From Planctopirus ephydatiae (GTDB taxonomy: Bacteria > Planctomycetota > Planctomycetia > Planctomycetales > Planctomycetaceae), in NCBI RefSeq assembly GCF_007752345.1, contig NZ_CP036299.1, forward strand, positions 2,743,001 through 2,807,000: a DNA stretch of 64,000 nt. Reading direction: 5' to 3'. The notes beneath the pieces were generated by a model, which made no database searches, was not told where the DNA came from, and saw only the letters and a list, made by a program, of their open reading frames with translations. Every line of letters starts with the position of its first letter. The stretch's first letter is position 1. Positions 41,211 to 51,935 of this stretch are shown here, one piece after another. A program made the position numbers and the translations under genes.

Positions 41211-44030
41211 ATGACGACCAAGTTGACAATCGCAACAGTCGAAGAATCTCCGCAAACCGGGGGTAGCGGGTCGTCGTTTGTCTTGTCCCCTGAGCAAGAA
41301 AAAGTCGTCAACCACCGTGGCGGGCATCTTCAGGTGATTGCCTGTGCCGGTGCCGGAAAAACCGAAGCCATCTCCCGAAGGGTGGCATCGCTGATCCTTG
41401 ACGGGGCCGAGCCTTCCCAGATCATCGCCTTCACGTTCACGGATCGGGCTGCTCAGTCACTCAAGACACGAATCACGAAGCGGATCGCTGAAGCCAAGGG
41501 ACCGGCATTCTTGGATCGCCTCGGCCCCATGTTCGTGGGGACGATCCACTCGTACTGCCTGCGAATGCTTCAGGATCACGTTCCCGAATTCGGCAACTTC
41601 GACATTCTGGACGAGAACCGACTGGCGGGACTGCTTAGCCGGGAACACAAGCGGCTCGAACTCAGCAAGTTGGGGAACCAGCACTGGCGACCGATCTTCG
41701 ACTTTCTGCGCAACGCCGACGTGGTGGAGAACGAACTGATCGACGGTGGGTTGATGAAGGGTACGCCGTTTGGCGACTGCTACCTCGCCTTCAAGCAAAC
41801 CCTTTACCGTTATCATTTCCTAACCTACGGCCTGTTGATCTCAGCGGCGGTGAAAGCCCTTTCCCGACTGGAAGTGGCTAATCGGGTCCGAGCCAATCTG
41901 CGATACCTGATCGTGGACGAGTATCAAGACGTGAACCCGGCTCAGGAAAAACTGATTTCGCTTCTGGCTCAAGACCCCGTGCAGTTGTGCGTGGTCGCTG
42001 ACGATGACCAGTCGATTTACCAGTGGCGTGGTTCCGACGTTTCCAACATGCTCGACTTCAGGAAACGCTATTCCCCGGCGACCTCGCTGACGCTTTCCGT
42101 GAATCGCCGCTGCCGCCCGAAGATCATCAGTTCGGCCAACGCCTTTGCAACATCCATTGCCCCTCGGCTCACGAAGAAAATGGAACCGCACCGGCAACCG
42201 GGCGGACCTGAAGTTCATGGCTGGGCCGCAGAAACCGATGCAGCCGAAGCAGTCACGATTGCAGATACCATCGAGCGGCTAAGGGGAGAGGGGTTTCGGT
42301 ATAAGGACATCGCCATCCTTTACCGCTCTGTCCGAACCGCCTCACCGCCCTTGATCGAAGAATTCAAGAAGCGGGACATTCCCTTCCGCTGTGCCGGGCG
42401 CACGGGCCTGTTCCTTCAACCCGAAGCCTCTGCCCTTGGAAAGCTCTACGCCTTACTCAGCGGCAACGAGTGGAAGAGCGAACGCTACGGTGAATCGCAA
42501 TCGGTTGACCTCGATGATGTGGACCACGAGTTCGCCGCCGCCTTCAACGAAGGGGAAACGATTCCCGACCTTCGCCCGTACTTACAAGACTGGCAGGCGA
42601 TGGTCAAGGACAACACGGCTCAGGTAAACCTTGTCCGTGATTACTACCGTCTCTTGCGGCTGGTCGGCGTCAATACTCTTGATCTGGATGATCCCGCCGA
42701 TTCCGCCCGCATGGGGACGCTGGCCCGCTTCTCGCAAATCCTTGCCGACTTTGAACACGTCACTCGCCGGGCAAGGTACGTTGACGAGCAAGGTCAGCAA
42801 ATCTTTCGTGGCGGGCAAGACCGGGGCATCTACTTTTACCAGCGGCTCTACAACTACCTTCAGTATTACGCTCTCGATGCCTACGAAGATTTTGAAGGGG
42901 AAGACACCTTCGATCTGGATGCCGTGGACATCCTGACGGTGCATCAGTCGAAGGGGTTGGAATGGCCCGTGGTGTTCTTGCCGAGCTTGGTTGAGGGCCG
43001 GTTCCCCTCACGCTACGCCGGTCAGTCTCAGGATTGGCTGTTGCCCGAATCGGTTTTCCCCGCCTCCGTTCGCAAGCGATACGAAGGCAGCGATACAGAG
43101 GAACGCCGACTTTTCTATGTTGCGCTCACCCGTGCTAAGGATGTGGTTTACCTCTCCCGCTTCCGCCGCAAGACGAACAAGTTCAAACCGTCGCCGTTTC
43201 TCTTGGAGATTGTTGGCTCTGACCCTGAACTCGCCGAACAACTTCCCTTGCCGCCGACATTCACGCCTTCTGCGGAATCTGGCGATGAGTTGCCCACCGT
43301 GTCCTTTTCTGAACTGGCTTCCTACGAAGGATGCCCGCTCAAGTACCGATTCAGTTCGTCGCTGGGCTTTCAACCGCAACTGGTGGCTGAACTCGGTTAC
43401 GGTCGTGCCATCCACCACATTCTGCGGCACATTGCCGAGGCAACGAAGGCCAAGCAACAACTTCCTACGCTTGAAGAAGTCGAGAAAGTATTCGCCAAAG
43501 AGTTCTACCTTCCCTTCGCCAACAACGCCGCATTTCACAACTTGCTCGACCGGGCCAGATCGCTCGTCGGCAAGTACCTCTCGGATTACAGCGGCGAATT
43601 GCTTCGGGTCTGGGAAACGGAACGGCCTTTTGAATTGCACTTGGAAAAGGGCGTAGTGAATGGCCGGGCCGATGTGATCCTCGACCGTGAAGGTGGTGTC
43701 GTCGGCAATCTTGGGATCGTGGACTACAAGACAGCGAACGATGCAAAATCGGACGACGTGTTCGCCTTTCAGTTGGCGATTTACGCCGCTGCGGGGCGTG
43801 GTGAAGGGTTGGACGTGAAAGCGGCTTACCTTCACGCTCTGAAGGAAAGTGTCAGAAAAAACGTGCCGGTTGATAACGTGGCAATCAGTGTGGCACGCAA
43901 GCGGGCGGACACATTGATCGAAGGGATCGTAGCCGCTGAGTTCCCGCCACGCCCTGAATTGTCTAAGTGCAAGGTGTGCGACATGCGGGCCATTTGCAAA
44001 CACGCTCAATGCAGCAAGTACGACCTTTGA
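41211..44030 (+). CDS. UvrD-like helicase with PD-(D/E)XK nuclease
   Basis: 939 residues. SF1A helicase core with Walker A ACAGAGKT (44-51), DEYQDVNPAQ, QSIYQWRG, VHQSKGLEW and YVALTRAKD. The C-terminal third is a RecB/AddB-like PD-(D/E)XK nuclease: GRADVILDRE, GIVDYKT, and a four-Cys arrangement (SYEGCPLKYRF and CKVCDMRAIC, i.e. C-x2-C-x5-C) that in AddB and Cas4 binds a 4Fe-4S cluster. A single-chain helicase-nuclease, first gene of the plus-strand run. Confidence 0.9.
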   Translation: MTTKLTIATVEESPQTGGSGSSFVLSPEQEKVVNHRGGHLQVIACAGAGKTEAISRRVASLILDGAEPSQIIAFTFTDRAAQSLKTRITKRIAEAKGPAFLDRLGPMFVGTIHSYCLRMLQDHVPEFGNFDILDENRLAGLLSREHKRLELSKLGNQHWRPIFDFLRNADVVENELIDGGLMKGTPFGDCYLAFKQTLYRYHFLTYGLLISAAVKALSRLEVANRVRANLRYLIVDEYQDVNPAQEKLISLLAQDPVQLCVVADDDQSIYQWRGSDVSNMLDFRKRYSPATSLTLSVNRRCRPKIISSANAFATSIAPRLTKKMEPHRQPGGPEVHGWAAETDAAEAVTIADTIERLRGEGFRYKDIAILYRSVRTASPPLIEEFKKRDIPFRCAGRTGLFLQPEASALGKLYALLSGNEWKSERYGESQSVDLDDVDHEFAAAFNEGETIPDLRPYLQDWQAMVKDNTAQVNLVRDYYRLLRLVGVNTLDLDDPADSARMGTLARFSQILADFEHVTRRARYVDEQGQQIFRGGQDRGIYFYQRLYNYLQYYALDAYEDFEGEDTFDLDAVDILTVHQSKGLEWPVVFLPSLVEGRFPSRYAGQSQDWLLPESVFPASVRKRYEGSDTEERRLFYVALTRAKDVVYLSRFRRKTNKFKPSPFLLEIVGSDPELAEQLPLPPTFTPSAESGDELPTVSFSELASYEGCPLKYRFSSSLGFQPQLVAELGYGRAIHHILRHIAEATKAKQQLPTLEEVEKVFAKEFYLPFANNAAFHNLLDRARSLVGKYLSDYSGELLRVWETERPFELHLEKGVVNGRADVILDREGGVVGNLGIVDYKTANDAKSDDVFAFQLAIYAAAGRGEGLDVKAAYLHALKESVRKNVPVDNVAISVARKRADTLIEGIVAAEFPPRPELSKCKVCDMRAICKHAQCSKYDL

Positions 44031-44042
44031 TGAGAGACATGG

Positions 44043-47000
44043 ATGGCCAGCAAACGGAAGATTTTGGAAGTGTTGACTCGCACGGGCCTGCTGGACATTG
44101 CACGGCACTACGAGATCACCGGACTGACGGCTCAAAGCAAAGCGGACATCGTGGATGCTCTGGCCGGAAGTCGAACAGTTCAACCGGAAGAGTTCCTGAC
44201 CCTGTTCGGACGAGACGATCTCAAGGGGATTTGCCAAAGCCTTGGACTGGATGAGTCTGGGCGAGAAAAGCAAGTCCTGATGGACCGGCTGATGGGACGG
44301 GAATCCGAAACCAACGAACCACAAGCAACGGCAAACGATACGAGGCAAGCGATGGCAAAGAAGAAGCCCAAGACCGCTGTGGATGGCCTGAATGTCGAAG
44401 ACTATCGGCATTCCGGGGCAAAGCGAAAGAACAACCCGCCTGCCAAGATCGCCTCCGAGGGTACTGTCCCGGCGATGCCGAAGATCGAGTATTCGTACAG
44501 CCCACGCCGTCCGCCGGTTCTGCGATTCGATCCCACGGGCAAGGCGGATCAATTGCCTGAATTGCTTGAGAAGGCAACCAAGGAACCGCTGACCAAAGAA
44601 GAAGCCCAGATTCTTGCGGAAGCACTGCGCACACAGGCTCCGTGGCTAGAGTGGGCGGGCAAAAAAGAACTTGAGTCGAAAAGCTTCGCTGTCGATCCTG
44701 TGGCCCTGCATATCCATGAGCGCATATCGGCTCAGGCAATTCTCAAAGTTGCCGCCCGCCAAGACGTGGAACGTACTCTCTTCAGCGACCCGGAGCAGGA
44801 GTATCACGAGGCCGTTCAGTTCTACAAGCACGAAATTGACTGGACCAACCGACTAATTCTTGGGGACAGTTTGCAAGTGATGGCGTCCTTAGCTTACCGA
44901 GAAGATTTGGCGGGCAGAGTGCAGATGATCTTCATGGACCCACCTTATGGCATCAAGTACGGAAGCAACTTTCAGCCGGAGTTGGGTAGAAGAAACGTCA
45001 AGGATAATGACGCAGACTTCACTCGTGAATTGGAGATGGTGAAGGCATATCGAGATACTTGGCATCTCGGCCTTCACTCCTATTTGGTCTACTTGCGTGA
45101 ACGGCTGATGGCCGCAAAACAACTGCTTGCGGACACGGGAAGCATTTTTGTCCAAATTGGCGATGAAAACGTACACCGAGTTAGAGTGCTTCTCGATGAA
45201 GTGTTCGGCCCAAACAACTCTTTTGCACTCATTAGCTTCAAGAAGACCCTGCCACTTGGGGCCTCAGGGCTTCCCAGCATCACTGACTTTATTCTGTGGT
45301 ACACGAAGGATCGTGAGAAAGCTAAGTTTCAGTCGCTATATGAATCAAAGCCACTTGGAAGCGGGACCGGGTACACATGGATTCTCGACCCGTCAACCGG
45401 TCACAGACGCAAGATGACCACTGAGGAACGGCAATCACCAGAGTCGATCAAGGATGGGTTGCAGCCGTTTTTTGCCGACAATTTGCTTTCGTCAGGCTAC
45501 ACGCCGTCATGTTTCTATGATATCCCATTCGAGGATCGGGTATTTCCGAGTCAAAAGTATAGCTGGAAGACGAATCAATCTGGCATTAAGCGGCTCGGTC
45601 AAGCAGAGAGAGTAATCGCACCCGGAAAGTTGCCGAACTACATTCGGTATTTCGAGGATTTTCCAGTTCAAGTTATTCACAATCTGTGGAACGACACTCA
45701 TGGTGCATCTGATCCACTATATGTCGTCCAAACATCAAACAAGGTGGTTGAGCGATGTATGTTGATGTGTACTTCTCCAAGTGACCTTGTTCTTGATCCG
45801 ACCTGTGGCAGTGGAACCACCGCTTTCGTTGCAGAACAGTACGGTCGCCGTTGGATCACGATTGACACGAGTCGTGTGGCTGTCGCAATTGCTCGACAGC
45901 GGCTATTGAGTGCAAAGCACGACTACTACCGGCTAAGGGATGAATCGGCAGGAATTGTTGGTGGATTCACTTGTAGGGCAGTTCCCCACATTACACTACG
46001 CAGCATCGCCCAAAACCAAAACCTCGACCCGATCTTCGCCAAGCACGAACCAATTCTTGATGTAAGACTCACGACGTGCAATGAGTCCCTCTCGAAGGTC
46101 ACTCAAGAGATTCGCCTCAAGCTCGACACCAAGTTGATGGATAAGCTGCGGAAAGAAGGAAAGCGGTCTGTAACAGACGCCGACAATCGCCGTTGGCAAC
46201 TTCCGAAGAAGGGTGAGAAGTTCGAGCATTGGACTGTCCCCTTCGATACCGATCCTGACTGGCCCAAGGAACTTCAGCAGGAAGTCAGCGAATATCGCAA
46301 GGCGTGGCGAACCAAGATGGATGAAGTCAACGCCTGCATCGCTGCCAACGCCGCCCAAGAGGAACTTGTTGACCAACCAGAAGTTGAAAGGGGAATTGTT
46401 CGTGTCAGCGGTCCATTCACCGTGGAAGCTGTCCAACCGCCTGAGCGTTCTCTTGGTGTGATGGAGGGCATGTTTGACGGTGGGCCAGAAGAACTGGAAG
46501 ACTCATTTGAAACGATGAACATCGAATCCTACCTCGACCAAATGACACGTCTGCTCAAGCTCGACGGTGTGCGATTCCCCAACAACAAGGAAATGGCTTT
46601 CGGTCGGATTGATCGGCTCGTCGGTCAGTCTGGTGGTTTACACGCTGAAGGGAGATGGTTGCTCAAGGGCGGAACCGACGACGACCCAAATGGCAAGGCC
46701 AACGTCGCAGTGGGCTTTGGGCCACAGTATGGACCGATCACGGCCAAGCAAGTCGAAGACCTGATTCGTTCGGCAAGTCGCCGGGGCTACGACGCTCTTG
46801 TTGTGGCTGGGTTTAGTTTCGATGGACCGGCTCAAGCGGCCATTGAAGAAGCACAGCATCCTAAGCTCCACATCCACATGGCTCACATTCGCCCTGACAT
46901 CAACCCCGGCATGGCGGGCCTGTTGAAAGACCAAAAGGGAAGTCAACTCTTCACGGTATTTGGTCAACCCCGTACTCGGGTCGAAGGACCGGATAAGAAA

Positions 47001-47330
47001 GGCGATTACGTCGTCCACATGGAAGGCGTGGACATCTACGATCCGGTTGCCAACACGATCCGCAGCACCGAGGATTCCAAGGTTGCGGCGTGGTTCGTGG
47101 ATGGTGACTACGATGGTCGAACATTCTGCATCACCCAAGCGTTCTTCCCCGACAAGTCGGCGTGGGAGAAACTCGCCAAGGCGTTGGGTGGGGTCGTGTC
47201 AGAAGAAGCCTTTGAGAAGATGTCAGGAACCATCTCACTGCCGTTCCCAGCGGGCAAGCATAAGTGCGTGGCCGTAAAGGTAATTGACCCACGAGGCAAC
47301 GAGGTCATGCAAATCCATCGGATTGGTTGA
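44043..47330 (+). CDS. Beta-class DNA adenine methyltransferase (type III Mod-like)
   Basis: 1095 residues. Two SAP/Rho-N-like repeats at the N-terminus (about 1-85) that may bind DNA. The catalytic part has DPPYG at 299-303 before the SAM site DPTCGSGTT at 585-593, the beta-class order of type III Mod enzymes. A C-terminal extension of some 400 residues is unusual and has no domain I recognise. It precedes the SF2 helicase gene, and is most likely the modification component. 12 bp spacing from the UvrD-like gene. Confidence 0.88.
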   Translation: MASKRKILEVLTRTGLLDIARHYEITGLTAQSKADIVDALAGSRTVQPEEFLTLFGRDDLKGICQSLGLDESGREKQVLMDRLMGRESETNEPQATANDTRQAMAKKKPKTAVDGLNVEDYRHSGAKRKNNPPAKIASEGTVPAMPKIEYSYSPRRPPVLRFDPTGKADQLPELLEKATKEPLTKEEAQILAEALRTQAPWLEWAGKKELESKSFAVDPVALHIHERISAQAILKVAARQDVERTLFSDPEQEYHEAVQFYKHEIDWTNRLILGDSLQVMASLAYREDLAGRVQMIFMDPPYGIKYGSNFQPELGRRNVKDNDADFTRELEMVKAYRDTWHLGLHSYLVYLRERLMAAKQLLADTGSIFVQIGDENVHRVRVLLDEVFGPNNSFALISFKKTLPLGASGLPSITDFILWYTKDREKAKFQSLYESKPLGSGTGYTWILDPSTGHRRKMTTEERQSPESIKDGLQPFFADNLLSSGYTPSCFYDIPFEDRVFPSQKYSWKTNQSGIKRLGQAERVIAPGKLPNYIRYFEDFPVQVIHNLWNDTHGASDPLYVVQTSNKVVERCMLMCTSPSDLVLDPTCGSGTTAFVAEQYGRRWITIDTSRVAVAIARQRLLSAKHDYYRLRDESAGIVGGFTCRAVPHITLRSIAQNQNLDPIFAKHEPILDVRLTTCNESLSKVTQEIRLKLDTKLMDKLRKEGKRSVTDADNRRWQLPKKGEKFEHWTVPFDTDPDWPKELQQEVSEYRKAWRTKMDEVNACIAANAAQEELVDQPEVERGIVRVSGPFTVEAVQPPERSLGVMEGMFDGGPEELEDSFETMNIESYLDQMTRLLKLDGVRFPNNKEMAFGRIDRLVGQSGGLHAEGRWLLKGGTDDDPNGKANVAVGFGPQYGPITAKQVEDLIRSASRRGYDALVVAGFSFDGPAQAAIEEAQHPKLHIHMAHIRPDINPGMAGLLKDQKGSQLFTVFGQPRTRVEGPDKKGDYVVHMEGVDIYDPVANTIRSTEDSKVAAWFVDGDYDGRTFCITQAFFPDKSAWEKLAKALGGVVSEEAFEKMSGTISLPFPAGKHKCVAVKVIDPRGNEVMQIHRIG

Positions 47331-47361
47331 TTGGTCACGCACGAAAGCCGAGGAGTTCCCC

Positions 47362-50300
47362 ATGAGCGATACACAAAAACAAATTCCGATCCAGCCCGTC
47401 GATAAACCCATCATTTGTTCGCCCTATACGGAGCCGGATTACTTCTGGTTTTACGACAAAGCCACTGGCAAGGCGACGAAGACGAAAGGCCGCAGGCAAG
47501 CCGGGTACTGGTACAAGACTGAGCAATTCGGCACGAAGGAAAAGTCTCTCTTTACGGACCTTGATCCCGAAGAGAACTTCGACGACTTGCCACTCATCAA
47601 CCTGTTGCGGGAAGACGTTCGCCGCTGGAGAGAATCTGACTACCGGGGTGCCACGAACGTCACCAAGGAACTTCTGAAGTGGTGGACTAACCCGGATCGC
47701 AGTCGCAGGCTCTTCTTCTGCCAGTGCGAAGCGGTTGAGACGATGATTTATCTGGCCGAGATGCGAATCCCCGGCAGGACTTCCAAGACGGGCTTCAAGA
47801 AGTTTGCCCTGTCCGATGAAAACCTACAGCGGTTGCTCAAAGGTCAACGCCCCCAGCCGGAAGGCGAAGTCGAGCTTGATCGGTTCGATGGAAAAACCAA
47901 GAAGGTCAATCCTTTTCAGAATCTCGCCACCGCCAATTTCTTTCCGACGCTCGTGGATTTGCCGTGGGATGCTGACCTGCTTCCGTTGCGGCGTATGGGC
48001 TGCAAGATGGCAACAGGGTCAGGCAAAACCGTTGTGATGGCGATGCTCATCTCGTGGGCCTTTTGCAACCGGGCCGTGAACCCCAATAGCACCGAGTTCC
48101 CCAACGCCGTTCTTATTTGCTGCCCCAACTTGACGGTCAAAGAGCGACTTCAGGTTCTTCGCCCCGATAACCCAGACAATTATTTTGCCGCTTTCGACCT
48201 CGTGCCGGTCAACTTGCGGCCACATTTGCACAAGGGAAAGGTTCTTGTCGAGAATTGGCACTGCTTCGGTCACGAGTCCGAACACAAAGAGGGTGATAAG
48301 AGCTACGCCGTCGTCAATAAAGGACCAGAGACGCCAGAGACTCTTGCTCGGCGGGTTCTCGGTGATCTCTACGACCACCTTCCGATCATGGTCCTGAATG
48401 ATGAGGGGCATCACTGCTGGCGACCTGCTCCACCGGACAAACAGGTGGAAAATGTCGATACATCCCGCAAAGGGAAGAAGCGTGTAGACGTAACCGATGA
48501 CGATCCCAAGGAGTTTAAGGAGGAAGAGAACGAAGCCCGTATATGGCTTCAGGGTTTGGACTGGATCAACAACTGCATGGGTAAGGACAAACGTGGCATC
48601 GCTTATTGCTTCGACCTATCCGCTACACCGTTCTACATCAAGGGGAGCGGGTTCTCTGAAGGGCAACCCTTCTCTTGGCTTGTGAGTGACTTCGGGCTTG
48701 TCGATGCTATCGAATCCGGGATCGTCAAGATTCCACGTTTACCTGTGATAGACGATCAGGAGAAGAAGGACGAAGTTGGACGGCCTGACCCAAAATACTT
48801 CCGCCTCTGGAAACACATCAACCAGAGTCTTCAGCCGAGCGAAAAGTTTGGCAGTGGAAAGCCGAAGCCGGAACCCTGTTACCGTGAGGCTGAGGGGGCG
48901 CTCAAGCAACTCGCCGGTCAATGGCACGAGAAATACCGACTGATTGAGGAAGCCAACCCAAATCAGGAAAAAGTTCCCCCTGTACTGATCGTGGTCTGCG
49001 ACAACACGGAAATTGCCGACTACTTCTACCGTAAGATTAGCGGCGAGTCCGAATCCGACGTTGTGACGCTCGAAGACGTGGAGGACGTGGAAAACGAAGA
49101 GGCCGAGGAAGAGGAAGAATCGACATCCAAGAAGGGTAAACCAAAAAAGCAAACTGTCTACGGTGAGTCGGCCATCCTGCCGGAATTTGCGAACAACCCC
49201 AAACGCAAGTACACGATCCGTATCGACGTAAAGATGCTGAAGGATGCCGAGTCCGAAGACCCGACAAAAACAAAACAAAAGGCAGCAGAGGACTTGAGGC
49301 GAGTGGTGGCCACGGTAGGCAAGAGGGGCGAGCCGGGAGAACACATCCGCTGCGTGGTGTCTGTCGCCATGCTGACCGAGGGCTGGGATGCCAACAACGT
49401 CACCCATATTCTCGGCGTGAGGGCCTTTGGCAGCCAACTCCTGTGCGAACAAGTGGTGGGCCGTGGCCTACGCCGCATGAATTACCACCCTGAACCTGAT
49501 GAAGACGGAAAACTCCTTCTTCCTGCTGAATACGTGGACGTGTACGGTATCCCGTTCTCGGTGATCCCGTACAAGGGGCGAGCGCAGGATCAGGCTGCAC
49601 CGGAGGACAAGCCCAAGAATCGCATTTGGGCCATGCCGGATCGGGAAGAACTGGAAATCCGTTTCCCAATTGTCGAGGGCTATATTCCCAAGCTGACGAA
49701 GGGACTGCTTCGTTGCAAGTTCGACGATATTGAGACACTGAACATCGATCCCAAGGTGGAGCCGACAGCGACTTACTTACGGCCTGCCGCTGGATACGTG
49801 GATTCACACCAAAACGAAAAAGTGCCGTTTGAATATGTGCAGCAGGACCGGGAGGGTTACTACGCACAGACTCACTTCCAGTCGATTCTCTTCCAGATCA
49901 CACAGAAACTCGTGGACGATTTTCAATCACCAACGGCCCCTAACACCGACAAAACAAGTCGTGTTATGCGACTGCAATCCCGACACCAACTGTTTCCTCA
50001 GATTTTTACGTTCGTTGAACAGTTTGCTCGGTCGAAGGTGGAATACAACGGAGCCAATCCAAAGGAATTGGGACTGCAAAAATACTTGACGCAGGCTGTG
50101 GCAAAGCTCCGGCGAGCAATTTATCCCGACGAGCATTCTGGTGAACCACCACTTGTTCCGATTCTCAACAGCTACCGTCCGGTCGGTTCGACCAGTGGCG
50201 TTGACTTCACCACGACTAGACCAGTCGTGTCTTCGTCGAAGAGCCACATCAATGCGGTCGTAATCGACTCTGGATTTGAAAAGGATGAATGGGAGAAGAA

Positions 50301-50676
50301 GGCGGTGGACGTGATGGAGTCCCCTGCGGCAGCGTCACTCGTACTCAATTACGCCCGCAACGACCATCTCGGACTCGTCGTTCGCTACGAATACCTCGAT
50401 CTGGAATACAGCTACAGCCCTGATTTCATCGTCCGCCTTGCAAACGATTTGTTTCTGCTTCTGGAAATCAAAGGATACGAGAGAGACAAGGCAAAGAACG
50501 ATGCGAAGCATGAGGCTGCACGTCGTTGGGTGTCAGCAGTCAACAATCTCGGCGACTTTGGCCGCTGGGAGTTTCGCCCCTGCTACGACCTTGAATTGCT
50601 TCTGCCGCTCTTGGGAGAGCTTGTCGGTCAGCAGGTGCCGGTCACAAGCTTGAAGTCCGAAGACGACCTTTTCTAA
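47362..50676 (+). CDS. SF2 helicase-endonuclease (type III Res-like)
   Basis: 1104 residues. SF2 core with Walker A MATGSGKT (216-223), DEGHH (347-351), SATPFY, then TEGWDANNVTHILG and QVVGRGLRRM. C-terminal PD-(D/E)XK motif with Asp1021, Glu1035 and Lys1037 (SPDFIV, LLEIKGY). The combination is type III Res-like and follows Mod-like gene, with a highly charged region near 575-600. ATG at 47362 is set by GAGGAG upstream. It probably cuts unmodified DNA after translocation. Confidence 0.88.
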   Translation: MSDTQKQIPIQPVDKPIICSPYTEPDYFWFYDKATGKATKTKGRRQAGYWYKTEQFGTKEKSLFTDLDPEENFDDLPLINLLREDVRRWRESDYRGATNVTKELLKWWTNPDRSRRLFFCQCEAVETMIYLAEMRIPGRTSKTGFKKFALSDENLQRLLKGQRPQPEGEVELDRFDGKTKKVNPFQNLATANFFPTLVDLPWDADLLPLRRMGCKMATGSGKTVVMAMLISWAFCNRAVNPNSTEFPNAVLICCPNLTVKERLQVLRPDNPDNYFAAFDLVPVNLRPHLHKGKVLVENWHCFGHESEHKEGDKSYAVVNKGPETPETLARRVLGDLYDHLPIMVLNDEGHHCWRPAPPDKQVENVDTSRKGKKRVDVTDDDPKEFKEEENEARIWLQGLDWINNCMGKDKRGIAYCFDLSATPFYIKGSGFSEGQPFSWLVSDFGLVDAIESGIVKIPRLPVIDDQEKKDEVGRPDPKYFRLWKHINQSLQPSEKFGSGKPKPEPCYREAEGALKQLAGQWHEKYRLIEEANPNQEKVPPVLIVVCDNTEIADYFYRKISGESESDVVTLEDVEDVENEEAEEEEESTSKKGKPKKQTVYGESAILPEFANNPKRKYTIRIDVKMLKDAESEDPTKTKQKAAEDLRRVVATVGKRGEPGEHIRCVVSVAMLTEGWDANNVTHILGVRAFGSQLLCEQVVGRGLRRMNYHPEPDEDGKLLLPAEYVDVYGIPFSVIPYKGRAQDQAAPEDKPKNRIWAMPDREELEIRFPIVEGYIPKLTKGLLRCKFDDIETLNIDPKVEPTATYLRPAAGYVDSHQNEKVPFEYVQQDREGYYAQTHFQSILFQITQKLVDDFQSPTAPNTDKTSRVMRLQSRHQLFPQIFTFVEQFARSKVEYNGANPKELGLQKYLTQAVAKLRRAIYPDEHSGEPPLVPILNSYRPVGSTSGVDFTTTRPVVSSSKSHINAVVIDSGFEKDEWEKKAVDVMESPAAASLVLNYARNDHLGLVVRYEYLDLEYSYSPDFIVRLANDLFLLLEIKGYERDKAKNDAKHEAARRWVSAVNNLGDFGRWEFRPCYDLELLLPLLGELVGQQVPVTSLKSEDDLF

Positions 50677-50712
50677 GTCACTGGCGTGGCTTGCAGGGAG
50701 ACACAAGGGCCA

Positions 50713-51879
50713 ATGGCATTACTCGACCTATGGAACGCCGACCGCCAACAAATCACCGGCAAACGCATCGACCAACTGATTGCGTTTGCCGGGGAGGGGC
50801 GACTTCGTGATGGCAACACCACGTCAGAAGAGTTTCGCACGCTGTTGAAAGCGGTTTCGAGCGATGTGATCGGCCAGTGGTTGAATGAATGCCTTGAGAA
50901 TCGGTTTACCGACTTCGGATTCGTCCTGCAAGATACGGTCAATGAGGTTGGTCGCCGCTTGGGATTTGATGTGACGCACGGCGTTTATCGGAGTCACAGC
51001 AACGAAGGTTACGACGGACTCTGGCGGATTCCGGGTGGGCGAGCGATCTTGGCCGAATCCAAGAGTTCGACATCCTACAGCATCGCCCTCAATCGGATTT
51101 CGGAGTATCGCAAGCAAGTCGCCCCACAACTCGGATTGCGACCGGAAGACATTTCCATCCTCATCGTCGTCGGCACTGAGGATACGTCCGAATTCGAGGC
51201 TCAGGTCCGGGGTTCTCGGTTTGCTTGGGACATTCGGATTCTCGGCGTGCAGGCACTCTATCGCCTGCTCAAGTTGAAAGAAGCCTTGGATGATCCCAAA
51301 GTTGAGCGCCAGATTCAGGAAATCCTGTTTCCACAAGAATTCACCCGGCTGGATCGCATCATCGACTTGGTGTTTGCCACCGCCGAAGATGCTCAAGACT
51401 TTGAATCAACTGAGGAAGAGGTCGAGGTTGATGATTCCGCACCAGAGAAGCCGAGAGCAAACTTCCACGCCGCAATCCTTCCCCGGCTGGAAAAACACTT
51501 CGGCCAGCCATTGGTGAAGCGATCTCGCTCCCAATGGGCCACACCTGACGATGCGTCGCTGGTGTCATGTCAGGTTTCAAAACACTTCGACAAGGGCAAT
51601 GCCGATTTCTGGTTTGGGCTGAAGCGAACATCACGAGAGACGCTTCAGAAACACAAGAACGCATTCTGCGCCTTTGGCCTTGGATCGCCGGATAGGGTTG
51701 TCGTGCTACCCATGTCGTTCTTGGCCCCACACGTTGATAGCTTTTTCACGTCGCCAGATAAAGAGGGCGGAATCCTGCATTGGCATGTTCGCTTTGTGAA
51801 TACCAATACGGGCGTAGCCATGTTGGTTGACCGAGACAGAAAGCAGTTGGATGTGACCAAATATCTGCTGAAGGAGTAG
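50713..51879 (+). CDS. Separate PD-(D/E)XK restriction-like nuclease
   Basis: 388 residues. YDGLWRIPGGRAILAESKSS gives Asp101, Glu115 and Lys117, a compact PD-(D/E)XK site. N-terminal part is helical; a second, C-terminal module (about 255-388, WATPDDASLVSCQVSK, FWFGLKRTS) has no family I recognise. A third nuclease beside those in the helicases is not part of ordinary type III systems. ATG at 50713 follows AAGGGC-type weak SD; the earlier start at 50686 is less likely. Confidence 0.75.
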   Translation: MALLDLWNADRQQITGKRIDQLIAFAGEGRLRDGNTTSEEFRTLLKAVSSDVIGQWLNECLENRFTDFGFVLQDTVNEVGRRLGFDVTHGVYRSHSNEGYDGLWRIPGGRAILAESKSSTSYSIALNRISEYRKQVAPQLGLRPEDISILIVVGTEDTSEFEAQVRGSRFAWDIRILGVQALYRLLKLKEALDDPKVERQIQEILFPQEFTRLDRIIDLVFATAEDAQDFESTEEEVEVDDSAPEKPRANFHAAILPRLEKHFGQPLVKRSRSQWATPDDASLVSCQVSKHFDKGNADFWFGLKRTSRETLQKHKNAFCAFGLGSPDRVVVLPMSFLAPHVDSFFTSPDKEGGILHWHVRFVNTNTGVAMLVDRDRKQLDVTKYLLKE

Positions 51880-51935
51880 CAGCAGTTTCTGTTGGCAAAC
51901 ACTTCAACGACAAAGCGTGCTTTTAGGAACTTGCG

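Noticed and set aside
43008-44552. A 514-codon minus-strand open frame
   Set aside because: It is antisense to the UvrD nuclease end and the methyltransferase start, which have strong family motifs; the minus reading has no domain.
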